Assembly (NCBI GenBank): GCA_902780635.1
Contig: CACZGH010000031.1
Coordinates: 1 to 42,500, forward strand
Reading direction: 5' to 3'
Source: an uncultured Prevotellaceae bacterium
Lineage (GTDB): Bacteria > Bacteroidota > Bacteroidia > Bacteroidales > Bacteroidaceae
DNA length: 42,500 bases
A model generated the notes under the pieces. That model was not told the origin of the DNA. It saw only the letters and a program-made list of their open reading frames with translations, and made no database searches. The stretch's first letter is position 1. Every line of letters starts with the position of its first letter. Below, piece by piece: positions 25,389-33,993 of the stretch. Position numbers and translations under genes: made by a program.

Positions 25389-27566
25389 TTAATTGGCCAT
25401 CTCGGAGATAAACTTGATGCGCACCAAACGCACATCCTCTTCTGTATAGTCGTCGCCCAGTTCATCCATGGCGGTGTCTAAATCGTCGGTCTCACTGTTC
25501 TGGAAATAGTCGTAGATATCATCCACATGGTCCTCGTCGATGATTTCCTCAATGAAATAGTCGATATTGAGTTTGGTACCACTATACACGATGGCCTCTA
25601 TCTCAGTGAGCAGTTCGTCGAAGTCAAGGCCCTGCGCTTTGGCTATTTCCTCCAAGTCAATCTTACGGTCAATACTCTGAATAATCTTGACTTTCAGGAT
25701 AGACTTCTTGGCCACCGTGCGGACACGCAACTCCTCGGGCCGCTCTATCTCATTCTCCTCGCAGTGACGCTTGATCAAATCGCAGAACTCCTGTCCATAA
25801 CGCTTGGCTTTGCCTGCTCCTACACCCTGTATGTTCTGCAACTCCTGCAAAGTGACAGGATACATCGTAGCCATCTGCTCCAGCGAGGGATCTTGGAAGA
25901 TAACATAGGGAGGAACATGCAATTGTTTTGACATCTTCTTGCGCAAATCCTTCAAGATGGCATACAACTCCGGATCCAAAGCGCCCGCTGAGCCCTCTGC
26001 TGCTTCCTCGTCATAGTCGTCCTTAAACTCCGTGTCCTTGACTATCATAAACGACTCGGGGTGCTTCATAAAACGCTTGCCTGCAGAGGTCAGTTTGAGA
26101 AGCCCATAGTTCTCCACATCCTTCTTGAGATAACCGGCGATGAGCGCCTGACGGATGACCGGATTCCAGAGTTTCTCATCCTCGTCGCTGCCTGCACCAA
26201 ACTCCTCAAGCAGGTGGTGCTTGTGCGACAAGATGTCCTCGGACGAGACTCCCTTGACAAAGTCGATGACATACTCAGCGCGGAAATTCTCCTTGATGGC
26301 GGCGATAGCATGAAGCACGATGTTGAGCAACTCCTCACCCTCTATCTTGGTCTTAGGATGCAGACAGTTGTCACAGTTGCCGCAGTTGTCCTTGGGATAT
26401 TCTTCGCCGAAATAGTGAAGCAGCATCTTGCGGCGACATACTGATGACTCAGCGTAGGCCGCCGTCTCTTGCAACAATTGCCGGCCGATGTCCTGCTCGG
26501 CGACGGGTTTGCCCTCCATGAATTTCTCCAGTTTCTGGAGGTCTTTATAAGAATAAAACGTGATGCACTTGCCCTCGCCACCATCACGGCCAGCGCGGCC
26601 CGTCTCCTGGTAATACCCCTCCAAACTCTTGGGGATGTCGTAATGGATGACAAAACGCACATCGGGCTTGTCGATACCCATGCCGAAAGCGATGGTGGCC
26701 ACGATGACATCGATGCGCTCCATGAGGAAGTCGTCTTGTGTCTCAGAGCGCTTGGCCGACTCCAGTCCGGCATGATAGGCGGCCGCCTTGATGTCGTTGG
26801 CACAGAGGTCGGCAGCCAACTCCTCCACCTTCTTACGTGAGAGGCAATAGACGATGCCGCTCTTGCCCGCATTCTGGCGGATAAACTTGATGATTTGCTT
26901 GTTGATGTCGTTGCTCTTGGGGCGCACCTCATAATAGAGGTTAGGACGGTTGAACGAACTCTTAAACTCCTGAGCGTCGAGGATGCCAAGGTTTTTCTTG
27001 ATGTCGGTGCGCACCTTATCGGTAGCGGTAGCGGTCAGGGCGATGACAGGAGCGTTGCCTATCTTTTGGATGGTGGGGCGGATATTGCGGTACTCAGGAC
27101 GGAAATCATGCCCCCACTCCGAGATACAATGCGCCTCGTCGATGGCATAAAATGAGATCTTGACCGACCGCAAAAACTCCACGTTCTCGTCTTTGTTCAT
27201 CGACTCTGGAGCCACATAGAGCAACTTGGTCTTGCCATTGAGCACATCCGACTTCACCTGGTCGATAGCCGCCTTGTTGAGCGACGAGTTGAGGTAATGG
27301 GCCACGCCCTCCTCCTCACTCATACCATTGATGACATCCACCTGATTTTTCATCAAGGCAATCAGGGGCGAGATGACGATGGCTGTGCCCTCCATGATGA
27401 GTGACGGGAGTTGGTAGCACAGCGACTTGCCGCCGCCTGTAGGCATGAGCACAAATGTATTATTCCCAGCAAGCACATTGCGGATAATGGCTTCCTGGTC
27501 GCCTTTGAATTTGTCAAAGCCGAAATAGTCTTTAAGGTGTTTGGTAAGGTTAACGTTGTTGGACAT
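25389..27566 (-). CDS. recQ: ATP-dependent DNA helicase RecQ
   Basis: A 3'-5' helicase of recombination and replication-fork repair. The 725 residues show all parts: Walker A PTGGGKSLCYQLP near residue 40, DEAH box (YAIDEAHCISEWGHDFRPEY), motif VI QETGRAGRDG, the RecQ zinc site (CRRKMLLHYFG ... NCGNCDNCLHP), winged-helix domain, and an HRDC domain (~510-590, EQMATMYPVTLQELQNIQGVG). A ~120-residue acidic C-terminal tail follows HRDC. I use the ATG at 27566 (MSNNVNLTKHLKDYFGF) from homology. The frame also opens at 27629 where it overlaps the clpX stop as TGATG; that start would add 21 residues of no recognised homology. Last gene of tig-clpP-clpX-recQ. Confidence 0.93.
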   Translation of the reverse strand: MSNNVNLTKHLKDYFGFDKFKGDQEAIIRNVLAGNNTFVLMPTGGGKSLCYQLPSLIMEGTAIVISPLIALMKNQVDVINGMSEEEGVAHYLNSSLNKAAIDQVKSDVLNGKTKLLYVAPESMNKDENVEFLRSVKISFYAIDEAHCISEWGHDFRPEYRNIRPTIQKIGNAPVIALTATATDKVRTDIKKNLGILDAQEFKSSFNRPNLYYEVRPKSNDINKQIIKFIRQNAGKSGIVYCLSRKKVEELAADLCANDIKAAAYHAGLESAKRSETQDDFLMERIDVIVATIAFGMGIDKPDVRFVIHYDIPKSLEGYYQETGRAGRDGGEGKCITFYSYKDLQKLEKFMEGKPVAEQDIGRQLLQETAAYAESSVCRRKMLLHYFGEEYPKDNCGNCDNCLHPKTKIEGEELLNIVLHAIAAIKENFRAEYVIDFVKGVSSEDILSHKHHLLEEFGAGSDEDEKLWNPVIRQALIAGYLKKDVENYGLLKLTSAGKRFMKHPESFMIVKDTEFKDDYDEEAAEGSAGALDPELYAILKDLRKKMSKQLHVPPYVIFQDPSLEQMATMYPVTLQELQNIQGVGAGKAKRYGQEFCDLIKRHCEENEIERPEELRVRTVAKKSILKVKIIQSIDRKIDLEEIAKAQGLDFDELLTEIEAIVYSGTKLNIDYFIEEIIDEDHVDDIYDYFQNSETDDLDTAMDELGDDYTEEDVRLVRIKFISEMAN

Positions 27567-27610
27567 ACTGTTGATTCTCCTTTCACTGATATGGCAGGAC
27601 ACAGTCTGTG

Positions 27611-27627
27611 GGGAAACAGTGTTTCCC
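27611..27627 (-). promoter_or_regulatory. Short hairpin between clpX stop and recQ start
   Basis: GGGAAACAGTGTTTCCC is a 17-base perfect palindrome around its central base. It lies immediately after the clpX stop and about 45 bases before the homology-supported recQ ATG. It could affect recQ expression; no T tract makes it a poor terminator. Confidence 0.35.
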
Positions 27628-27628
27628 A

Positions 27629-28864
27629 TCAGACAGCGTCGAGGTGCTGCAAATGTGCTTTGTTGATTTGCTGAGTGACATACTCTAGTGTGACATGGAA
27701 CTTCTTCTCACGCTTGGATGGCAGTTCAAACATCGCGTCCATCATCACATTTTCAACGATGGAGCGCAGACCACGGGCGCCCAGTTTATATTCGATGGCT
27801 TTCTGCACGATGTAGTCGAGTGCGTCTTCATCGAATTGCAGGGCGATGCCATCCATTTCGAAGAGTTTGATATATTGTTTGACAATAGAGTTCTTGGGTT
27901 CCACCAATATGCGGCGCAGGGCTTCCTTGTCGAGAGGATTGAGGTAGGTGAGCACCGGCAAACGGCCGATGATCTCGGGGATGAGTCCAAACGACTTCAG
28001 GTCCTGAGGAAGCACATATTTCATAAGGTCTTCCTTGTCGATATTGCGCACATTCTGCACACTGTTGTAGCCCACCACATGGGTGTTGAGGCGCTGTGCA
28101 ATCTTGCGCTCGATGCCATCAAAAGCACCGCCGCAGATAAAGAGGATATTGTGCGTATCGACATGGATATACTCCTGGTCGGGGTGCTTACGGCCACCCT
28201 GAGGCGGCACGTTGACCATTGTGCCCTCTAGTAGTTTCAAAAGTCCCTGTTGTACTCCCTCGCCACTCACGTCACGCGTGATGGAAGGGTTGTCACTCTT
28301 GCGGGCTATCTTGTCAATCTCGTCGATAAACACAATACCACGCTCAGCGGCCTCCACTTTGTAGTCGGCCACCTGAAGGAGGCGTGACAGGATGCTCTCC
28401 ACATCCTCGCCCACATAGCCAGCCTCTGTGAATACTGTGGCATCGACAATGGTGAAAGGCACATCGAGCAGGCGTGCGATGGTGCGGGCCATCAGTGTCT
28501 TGCCGGTGCCGGTGCTTCCCACCATGATGATATTGCTCTTCTCTATCTCTACCCCACTGCCGTCATCAGGCTGTTGCAACCGCTTGTAGTGGTTGTACAC
28601 AGCCACAGAGAGATAGCGCTTTGCCTCGTCCTGACCGATGACATACTGATCGAGATAGTCCTTGATTTCCTGAGGCTTGGGTATCTTCTTCATCTTGAAA
28701 GCTTTCTTACCCTTCGCCTTGTTCTCCTCTGCCAACACACCTGTAGTCTGCACAATCTGATAAGCCTGCTCGGCGCAATTCTCGCAGATATAGCCGCTGA
28801 CACCGGTGATGAGCAGTCTCACCTCCTTCTCCGATCTACCACAAAAACTACAGACTTTCTTCAT
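27629..28864 (-). CDS. clpX: ATP-dependent Clp protease ATP-binding subunit ClpX
   Basis: AAA+ unfoldase that feeds substrates to ClpP. The N-terminal zinc-binding domain is intact (CSFCG ... ICENCAEQA). Walker A is [11 protein letters not shown] near residue 120, Walker B FIDEIDK, the pore loop GYVGEDVES, and sensor/Arg elements follow; [11 protein letters not shown] marks the small domain. The IGF-type ClpP-binding loop region is less obvious; KIARK follows Walker B as usual. The 411 residues match the family. It starts one base after the clpP stop, so the two subunits of ClpXP are translated together. Confidence 0.96.
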   Translation of the reverse strand: MKKVCSFCGRSEKEVRLLITGVSGYICENCAEQAYQIVQTTGVLAEENKAKGKKAFKMKKIPKPQEIKDYLDQYVIGQDEAKRYLSVAVYNHYKRLQQPDDGSGVEIEKSNIIMVGSTGTGKTLMARTIARLLDVPFTIVDATVFTEAGYVGEDVESILSRLLQVADYKVEAAERGIVFIDEIDKIARKSDNPSITRDVSGEGVQQGLLKLLEGTMVNVPPQGGRKHPDQEYIHVDTHNILFICGGAFDGIERKIAQRLNTHVVGYNSVQNVRNIDKEDLMKYVLPQDLKSFGLIPEIIGRLPVLTYLNPLDKEALRRILVEPKNSIVKQYIKLFEMDGIALQFDEDALDYIVQKAIEYKLGARGLRSIVENVMMDAMFELPSKREKKFHVTLEYVTQQINKAHLQHLDAV

Positions 28865-28865
28865 C

Positions 28866-29531
28866 TTACTTCTTACGTTTCAACACAGTGTCTATCATTC
28901 CATAGTCTTTGGCCTCCTCAGCAGTCATCCAATAGTTGCGGTCGGAGTCGTTCCATACTTTCTCATAGGGGGTGTGAGAGTGCTCAGAGATAATGGTGTA
29001 AAGTTCTTTCTTGAATTTCTGTATCTCCTTGGCTTCAATCTCGATATCTGAAGCCTGACCTTGCACACCGCCCAACGGCTGATGGATCATCACACGGCTA
29101 TGGGTAAGTGCACTGCGCTTGCCTTCGGTACCTGCCACCAGCAGCACAGCGGCCATAGAGGCAGCCATGCCCGTACAGATGGTGGCCACGTCGCTGGAGA
29201 TGAACTGCATGGTGTCGTAGATGCCCAGGCCCGCTGTGACACTACCACCGGGCGAATTGATATAGATAGAGATATCTTTGCCACTGTCTACAGAGTCGAG
29301 GTAGAGCAGCTGTGCCTGAAGGGTGTTGGCGGTATAGTCGTCAATCTGTGTGCCGAGGAAGATGATGCGGTCCATCATCAGGCGCGAGAACACGTCCATC
29401 TGTGTGACGTTGAGCTGGCGCTCCTCCAAGATGTAGGGATTGAGATACTGTGACTGTGCGCTGATCACATCGTCGAACACCTGGCCATTGATGCCTAGGT
29501 GTTTTGTCGCATATTTTCTAAAATCATTCAT
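28866..29531 (-). CDS. clpP: ATP-dependent Clp protease proteolytic subunit ClpP
   Basis: Serine peptidase forming the chamber of ClpXP. The catalytic Ser125 lies in [10 protein letters not shown] and His150 in VMIHQPLGG; the Asp follows about 50 residues later in the usual position. [11 protein letters not shown] is the oxyanion/strand region. With the ATG at 29531 the protein is 221 residues ([18 protein letters not shown]), the expected size; the frame is open ten codons further upstream (29561), which I reject for lack of similarity. A 60-bp palindrome separates it from tig. Confidence 0.95.
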   Translation of the reverse strand: MNDFRKYATKHLGINGQVFDDVISAQSQYLNPYILEERQLNVTQMDVFSRLMMDRIIFLGTQIDDYTANTLQAQLLYLDSVDSGKDISIYINSPGGSVTAGLGIYDTMQFISSDVATICTGMAASMAAVLLVAGTEGKRSALTHSRVMIHQPLGGVQGQASDIEIEAKEIQKFKKELYTIISEHSHTPYEKVWNDSDRNYWMTAEEAKDYGMIDTVLKRKK

Positions 29532-29563
29532 TTTTCTTACCTTACTTTTAAGTGACAACAAAA

Positions 29564-29623
29564 AAGTTATCGACCTTTTTTATTAGTTCTAGGAACAAAA
29601 TTAATAAAAAAAGTCGATAACTT
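29564..29623 (-). terminator. 60-bp palindrome between tig and clpP
   Basis: Outer stem: 11 perfect base pairs (29564-29574 with 29613-29623); then one C-A mismatch, six A-T pairs and four more pairs (to 29585/29602). The 16-base loop contains a further GTTC/GAAC mini-stem. On the minus strand the outer stem is followed by TTTTTT, as in an intrinsic terminator. The minus-strand sequence TAATTTTG at 29596-29603, inside loop and arm, matches the -7 consensus and could start a clpP-specific transcript. Confidence 0.7.
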
Positions 29624-29660
29624 CGTAAGAAAACTGCGTTTTTTTTCAAAAATATCGCAT

Positions 29661-31022
29661 TTATTGAGCTGCCATCTTGTTAAACTCCTCGAGAGAGACA
29701 GTCTTCTTGTTCAGCTTCACGATATCTTTCAGTGCCACGGTGAGTTTGCGGTCGATAGCATTATTGACGATGGAGTCAACATTTTCTCTCTTTTTCAGCA
29801 TCTCATTGGCATAATTCTCCAGGTAGTCATCGGGCAAATTGGTCATACCATACTGTGCAAATTGTGCACGAGCCATCTGGAGTGCCATGGACTTCACGTC
29901 GGCGTCATCAATCTTGATACCGGCAGCTGCCACCAGTTGTTCCTTGATCAGATGCCACTTGAGCTCCTTGATGCTGCCCTCAAAATTCTTCTCCACATAC
30001 TCGTCGCCCTTGTCTTTGTTGTTGGCTTTCATCACACGCTTCAGGATCTCCTCAGGGAAGGTGAGCTCGCCCACTTTCTCCTCGCAATATTTGCGGGCGT
30101 TGAGCATAAACAGGTAGTCGCTCTCGCTGGCAAAACGGACCTTGAGGTCATCGGCCACCTTGGCACGGAACTCCTCCTCGGAGGTCACATTGCCCTCGCC
30201 GAACACCTGGTCGAACAACTGCTGATTGACAGGGGCGTTGACATAACGTGAAATACCCGTCACCTGATAACTGAAGTCGGCAGTGATATCGGCCACTTCC
30301 TCTTTCTTCATCTTCAGGAGGGCAGCGATCTCTGCGTCATTGTCAGGATAGGCTTTGCGGGGGTTGAAGGTGATGATGTCGCCTGGCTTGGCACCATCAA
30401 ACAGACTCTTCTGATCCTCTACCTTGATATATTGTGGCATCATAGACACATCGGCCACGGTGACGCCACCTTCCTTGGTATTGCCGTCAGCGTCGAGCTC
30501 ACGCAGGTCGCCCTGAATCCGGTCGCGCTTCTCTGCGTCATACTCATCCACATTCTCATAGCGTCCACCACGTGCGGCATACATCTCAATCTGCTGGTCG
30601 ACGAGCTTGTCATCAACGTCTATCTCGTAGTAGTCCACCTTGTCTTTGGAGGTCAGCTCAATCTTGAACTCAGGAGCCACAGCGATGTCGAACACGAACT
30701 CGAAAGGTCCGTCACCCTCCAGATCCTGAGGTACCTGCTTGTCAGACGGAAGCGGTTCACCCAACATCTGGATGTTGTTCTCTTTCACATAATTGTAAAT
30801 CGCCTCGCCGATGAGTTTGTTGACCTCGTCGAGTTTGGCAGCTGTGCCATACTGTCTCTTGATCAGGCCCATTGGCACCATGCCCGGACGGAATCCTGGC
30901 ACCTTGGCTTTCTTGCGGTATTCTTTCAGTTGTTTCTCTACTTTCTCCTCATAATCTGCTGCCTCGACAGACAGTGTCATCAAACCATTTACCTTGTCTT
31001 GATTGTCGAATGAAATTTTCAT
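29661..31022 (-). CDS. tig: Trigger factor
   Basis: Ribosome-bound chaperone at the peptide exit tunnel. The N-terminal ribosome-binding domain holds the signature region KKAKVPGFRPGMVPMGLIKRQYG (residues ~37-60, matching GFRxGKxP). The middle FKBP-type segment is diverged, as in many Bacteroidetes (VTVADVSMMPQY ... DIITFNPRKAYPDN); the C-terminal helical arms make up ~250-453. The length of 453 is normal. AAAGGA lies upstream of the ATG, one of few Shine-Dalgarno-like sites here. First gene of tig-clpP-clpX-recQ, although a terminator-like palindrome follows it. Confidence 0.9.
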   Translation of the reverse strand: MKISFDNQDKVNGLMTLSVEAADYEEKVEKQLKEYRKKAKVPGFRPGMVPMGLIKRQYGTAAKLDEVNKLIGEAIYNYVKENNIQMLGEPLPSDKQVPQDLEGDGPFEFVFDIAVAPEFKIELTSKDKVDYYEIDVDDKLVDQQIEMYAARGGRYENVDEYDAEKRDRIQGDLRELDADGNTKEGGVTVADVSMMPQYIKVEDQKSLFDGAKPGDIITFNPRKAYPDNDAEIAALLKMKKEEVADITADFSYQVTGISRYVNAPVNQQLFDQVFGEGNVTSEEEFRAKVADDLKVRFASESDYLFMLNARKYCEEKVGELTFPEEILKRVMKANNKDKGDEYVEKNFEGSIKELKWHLIKEQLVAAAGIKIDDADVKSMALQMARAQFAQYGMTNLPDDYLENYANEMLKKRENVDSIVNNAIDRKLTVALKDIVKLNKKTVSLEEFNKMAAQ

Positions 31023-31092
31023 CTTTTTCCTTTATTGTTGTTATTATGATGCACTCTTAACTTCCCAAATCGCATGATTCGGAAATGGGATG

Positions 31093-31100
31093 CAAAATTA
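31093..31100 (-). promoter_or_regulatory. -7 box of tig
   Basis: TAATTTTG on the minus strand, 71 bases before the tig ATG. The leader contains a compact hairpin, CCGAATC-ATGC-GATTTGG (31066-31083 region). No clear -33. Confidence 0.6.
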
Positions 31101-31163
31101 CTGAAAATCGGGCTAAATACCTAAAAAATAGGCATAAAATTTATTTTTTTAACCAACGCCCCC

Positions 31164-31982
31164 TCACATGCTGGTCTCTCGGGCTTTGCGCTCCTCGTCG
31201 ATGGTCTGAAAGTCTTTCTTGCGCAACACAAAACTGTTGCTCAAATACTTCTCACGCACAATCTTGTTGGCAGCCAATTCCTCAGGATTGCCCTGGAAGA
31301 GGATACGCCCCTCAAAAAGCAGATAAGCCCTGTCGGTGATGGTGAGCGTCTCCTGCACATTATGGTCGGTGATGAGAATACCTATATTACGATACTTCAG
31401 CTTCCATACAATGTGCTGGATATCCTCCACAGCAATGGGGTCGACACCGGCAAAAGGCTCATCGAGCATGATAAACTTGGGGTCGATGGCCAGGCAGCGG
31501 GCGATCTCCGTACGACGACGCTCACCACCAGAGAGTTGGTCACCCTTATTCTTGCGCACCTTGTTGAGACGAAACTCGGAGAGCAGACTCTCCAGCTTCT
31601 CCAACTGTGCGGCGCGGGGCAGGCGGGTCATCTCAAGCACGGAGAGGATATTGTCCTCCACACTCATCTTACGAAACACACTCGGCTCCTGTGGCAGGTA
31701 GCCTATGCCGGCACGCGCACGCTTATAGACAGGATAGCCGGTGATGTCCTGCCCGTCAAGGTAGATATGACCGGCATTGGGCACAATCAGACCTGTGGTC
31801 ATATAAAACGAGGTGGTCTTGCCAGCGCCATTGGGACCGAGGAGCCCCACGATCTCACCCTGACGCACATTGATGGACACATCATTGACAACGGTGCGCT
31901 TGCCATACCGTTTCACCAGTCCTTCGGTGCGAAGCATCATGCCGCCCACGTTGTCCGCTGTTTTGTCTTCTATCACTGCCAT
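31164..31982 (-). CDS. lptB: LPS export ABC transporter ATP-binding protein LptB
   Basis: Cytoplasmic ATPase that powers LPS extraction from the inner membrane with LptF/LptG. Walker A GPNGAGKTTSFYMTTG (residue ~49), signature QLSGGERRRTEIAR, Walker B FIMLDEPFAGVDPI and the switch His (LITDHNV) are all present. The phrase GYLPQEPSVFRKMSVEDN and LNKVRKN are typical of LptB. The 272 residues are ~30 longer than E. coli LptB, with extra residues at both ends. LptF/G/C genes are not in the window. It is divergent from mlaE with a shared ~85-base promoter region. Confidence 0.92.
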   Translation of the reverse strand: MAVIEDKTADNVGGMMLRTEGLVKRYGKRTVVNDVSINVRQGEIVGLLGPNGAGKTTSFYMTTGLIVPNAGHIYLDGQDITGYPVYKRARAGIGYLPQEPSVFRKMSVEDNILSVLEMTRLPRAAQLEKLESLLSEFRLNKVRKNKGDQLSGGERRRTEIARCLAIDPKFIMLDEPFAGVDPIAVEDIQHIVWKLKYRNIGILITDHNVQETLTITDRAYLLFEGRILFQGNPEELAANKIVREKYLSNSFVLRKKDFQTIDEERKARETSM

Positions 31983-31998
31983 AATCGATTAGATGGTG

Positions 31999-32029
31999 CA
32001 AAATTACTATTTTTTTTTCAGTATCTCAA
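31999..32029 (-). promoter_or_regulatory. Promoter of lptB
   Basis: On the minus strand TTG (32027-32029) is followed after 20 bases by TAATTTTG (31999-32006). The ATG is at 31982, so the leader would be only about 10-15 bases. Confidence 0.7.
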
Positions 32030-32039
32030 CGATTTTGAT

Positions 32040-32047
32040 TACTTTTG
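32040..32047 (+). promoter_or_regulatory. -7 box of mlaE-mlaF
   Basis: TACTTTTG on the plus strand, 20 bases before the ATG at 32068. It lies back to back with the lptB promoter; the two start points are about 60 bases apart. Confidence 0.6.
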
Positions 32048-32067
32048 CACAACAATTACACTATCGT

Positions 32068-32814
32068 ATGCTGATCATCAAGTCACTCCAGACATTCGGT
32101 GAGTATCTGCTGCTCATGGGCAGGACATTCTCACGCCCCGAGCGTATGAGGATGTTCATGAAAAAATATATCAAAGAGATGTCAGACCTCGGTGTCGACT
32201 CCATCGGCATCGTGCTGCTTATCTCATTTTTCATCGGAGCCGTGATCTGCATACAGATGAAGCTGAACATCCAAAGTCCCTGGATGCCGAAGTTCGTCAC
32301 AGGATACACCACCCGTGAGATCATGCTCCTCGAGTTCTCCTCGTCTATCATGTGTCTGATCCTCGCCGGAAAAGTGGGGTCGAACATCGCCTCAGAACTG
32401 GGTACCATGCGTGTGACACAGCAAATCGACGCCCTCGAGATCATGGGTGTCAACTCAGCCAGTTACCTGATACTTCCCAAGATACTCGGCATGATCACCA
32501 TCATGCCTTTCCTCGTCATTTTCAGCTCAGCCACCGGCATCCTCGGAGCTTATGCCACCGCCTATATCGGACATGTGCTCAGCCCGGAAGACCTGACCGT
32601 GGGACTGCAGCACGACTTCAACGCATGGTTTGTATGGATGAGTATCATCAAGAGCCTCTTCTTCGCATTCATCATCTCAAGCGTCTCCTCCTATTACGGC
32701 TACTCCGTCTCTGGAGGCTCCGTTGAAGTGGGCAAGGCCAGCACCGCCGCCGTGGTGTCAAGCAGTGTGCTCATTCTTTTCTCCGACGTTTTTCTCACCC
32801 AATTGCTCTCATAA
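32068..32814 (+). CDS. mlaE: MlaE/YrbE-type ABC transporter permease
   Basis: Inner membrane permease of the phospholipid (MCE/Mla) transport system. The 248-residue protein has the MlaE pattern: GVDSIGIVLLISFFIGAVICIQ, LILAGKVGSNIASELGTMRVTQQIDALEIMGVNS and a C-terminal segment with SYYGYSVSGGSVEVGKAST. About five to six membrane helices. The frame is open 25 codons upstream (31993), but that part overlaps the promoter, so the ATG at 32068 is chosen. The ATPase gene mlaF starts three bases after the stop; no MCE-domain gene follows. Confidence 0.9.
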   Translation: MLIIKSLQTFGEYLLLMGRTFSRPERMRMFMKKYIKEMSDLGVDSIGIVLLISFFIGAVICIQMKLNIQSPWMPKFVTGYTTREIMLLEFSSSIMCLILAGKVGSNIASELGTMRVTQQIDALEIMGVNSASYLILPKILGMITIMPFLVIFSSATGILGAYATAYIGHVLSPEDLTVGLQHDFNAWFVWMSIIKSLFFAFIISSVSSYYGYSVSGGSVEVGKASTAAVVSSSVLILFSDVFLTQLLS

Positions 32815-32817
32815 GCC

Positions 32818-33603
32818 ATGATAGAAGTCAAACATTTATACAAGTCGTTTGAGGACAAAGACGTGCTCATGGATATCAATGCCGTATTTGAAAACGGAAA
32901 GACCAACCTCATCATCGGACAGAGCGGTTCAGGAAAGACCGTGCTCATGAAAAATCTTGTGGGACTACTGGACCCCACACAGGGTGAGGTGCTCTATGAT
33001 GGGCGCAACTTCGTGGCCATGAGTAAAAGGGAAAAAGTGAGGCTTAGACGTGAGATGGGCATGATCTTCCAGGGCGCAGCGCTGTTTGACTCACTGTCAG
33101 TGCTGGAGAATGTGATGTTTCCTCTCGACATGTTCTCTGACATGAACTACCGCGAGCGCGTCAAACGCGCACAAGACTGTCTCGACCGTGTCAACCTCAT
33201 CGATGCTCAACAGAAATATCCAGGCGAAATCTCCGGTGGCATGCAGAAACGTGTGGCCATTGCCAGGGCCATTGCCCTCAACCCTCAATATCTCTTCTGC
33301 GACGAGCCCAACTCTGGTCTTGACCCTAAGACCTCACTCGTCATCGACGACCTGTTGAGTAGTATCACCAAGGAATACAACACCACCACCATCATCAATA
33401 CCCACGACATGAACTCGGTGATGGGTATCGGTGAGAATATCATTTTTATCTACAAAGGTCGCAAAGAATGGCAAGGCACTAAAGACAACGTCATGGAAGC
33501 CACCAACAAACGCCTCAACGACCTGGTATTCGCTTCCGACCTCTTCAAGAAAGTGAAAGAGGTGGAAGCAGAGGAGATGCACAAAAACATCTCATCGCAT
33601 TAG
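32818..33603 (+). CDS. mlaF: MlaF-type ABC transporter ATP-binding protein
   Basis: ATPase partner of MlaE. Walker A GQSGSGKTVLMKNLVG (residue ~38), Q-loop MIFQGAALFDSLSVLENV, signature EISGGMQKRVAIARAI and Walker B YLFCDEPNSGLDPKTS are typical of the MlaF/Ttg2A group. The 261 residues fit. Its last 12 bases overlap the 3' end of the convergent lipoprotein gene at 33592-33993, so there is no intergenic terminator. Confidence 0.92.
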   Translation: MIEVKHLYKSFEDKDVLMDINAVFENGKTNLIIGQSGSGKTVLMKNLVGLLDPTQGEVLYDGRNFVAMSKREKVRLRREMGMIFQGAALFDSLSVLENVMFPLDMFSDMNYRERVKRAQDCLDRVNLIDAQQKYPGEISGGMQKRVAIARAIALNPQYLFCDEPNSGLDPKTSLVIDDLLSSITKEYNTTTIINTHDMNSVMGIGENIIFIYKGRKEWQGTKDNVMEATNKRLNDLVFASDLFKKVKEVEAEEMHKNISSH

Positions 33604-33993
33604 CCACACCCCTTCACGCTCCACCATCGGCACCAGCACCTGCTCGCTGCTGCCGTCGCCATAGGTGAACACTAAAAAAACATCAGCTGTGTGTCGCTTT
33701 TTGTCTATCTGCGCGTCGGCCACAGCTATGCTGCTGATACCACCCTTCTGACTCTGCTGTTGTTCCAAAAACATCTTGGCATTGGCCACCAACTGCTCGT
33801 CATAGGCAGTGGAAGTACCCACATGGCTGTCCAGACCGCCTACGAACTCGTCGTAACGGCCTTGGAGCAAACTCTCATAATACAACTGGGCTGTCTGTGC
33901 CACCACTTGGGCTTCATCCACCGACTCACGGCAAGAAACCAGTGTGGCAAGCACCAGCAACGTAAAGAAAAGACGGCACATAAGACACCTCAT
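33592..33993 (-). CDS. Small hypothetical lipoprotein
   Basis: The 133-residue protein begins with a lipoprotein signal ending LATLVSC (lipidated Cys21). The mature ~110 residues ([23 protein letters not shown] ... [29 protein letters not shown]) have the helix-then-strands pattern of NTF2-like/DUF4878-type small lipoproteins; this is a fold guess. It starts within the der stop as ATGA (4-base overlap), so it is translationally coupled to der. Function unknown. Confidence 0.78.
   Translation of the reverse strand: MRCLMCRLFFTLLVLATLVSCRESVDEAQVVAQTAQLYYESLLQGRYDEFVGGLDSHVGTSTAYDEQLVANAKMFLEQQQSQKGGISSIAVADAQIDKKRHTADVFLVFTYGDGSSEQVLVPMVEREGVWLMR

Noticed and set aside
31993-32067. Upstream extension of mlaE by 25 codons
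   Set aside because: This stretch contains the mlaE -7 box and part of the lptB promoter, so it would not be in the mRNA.
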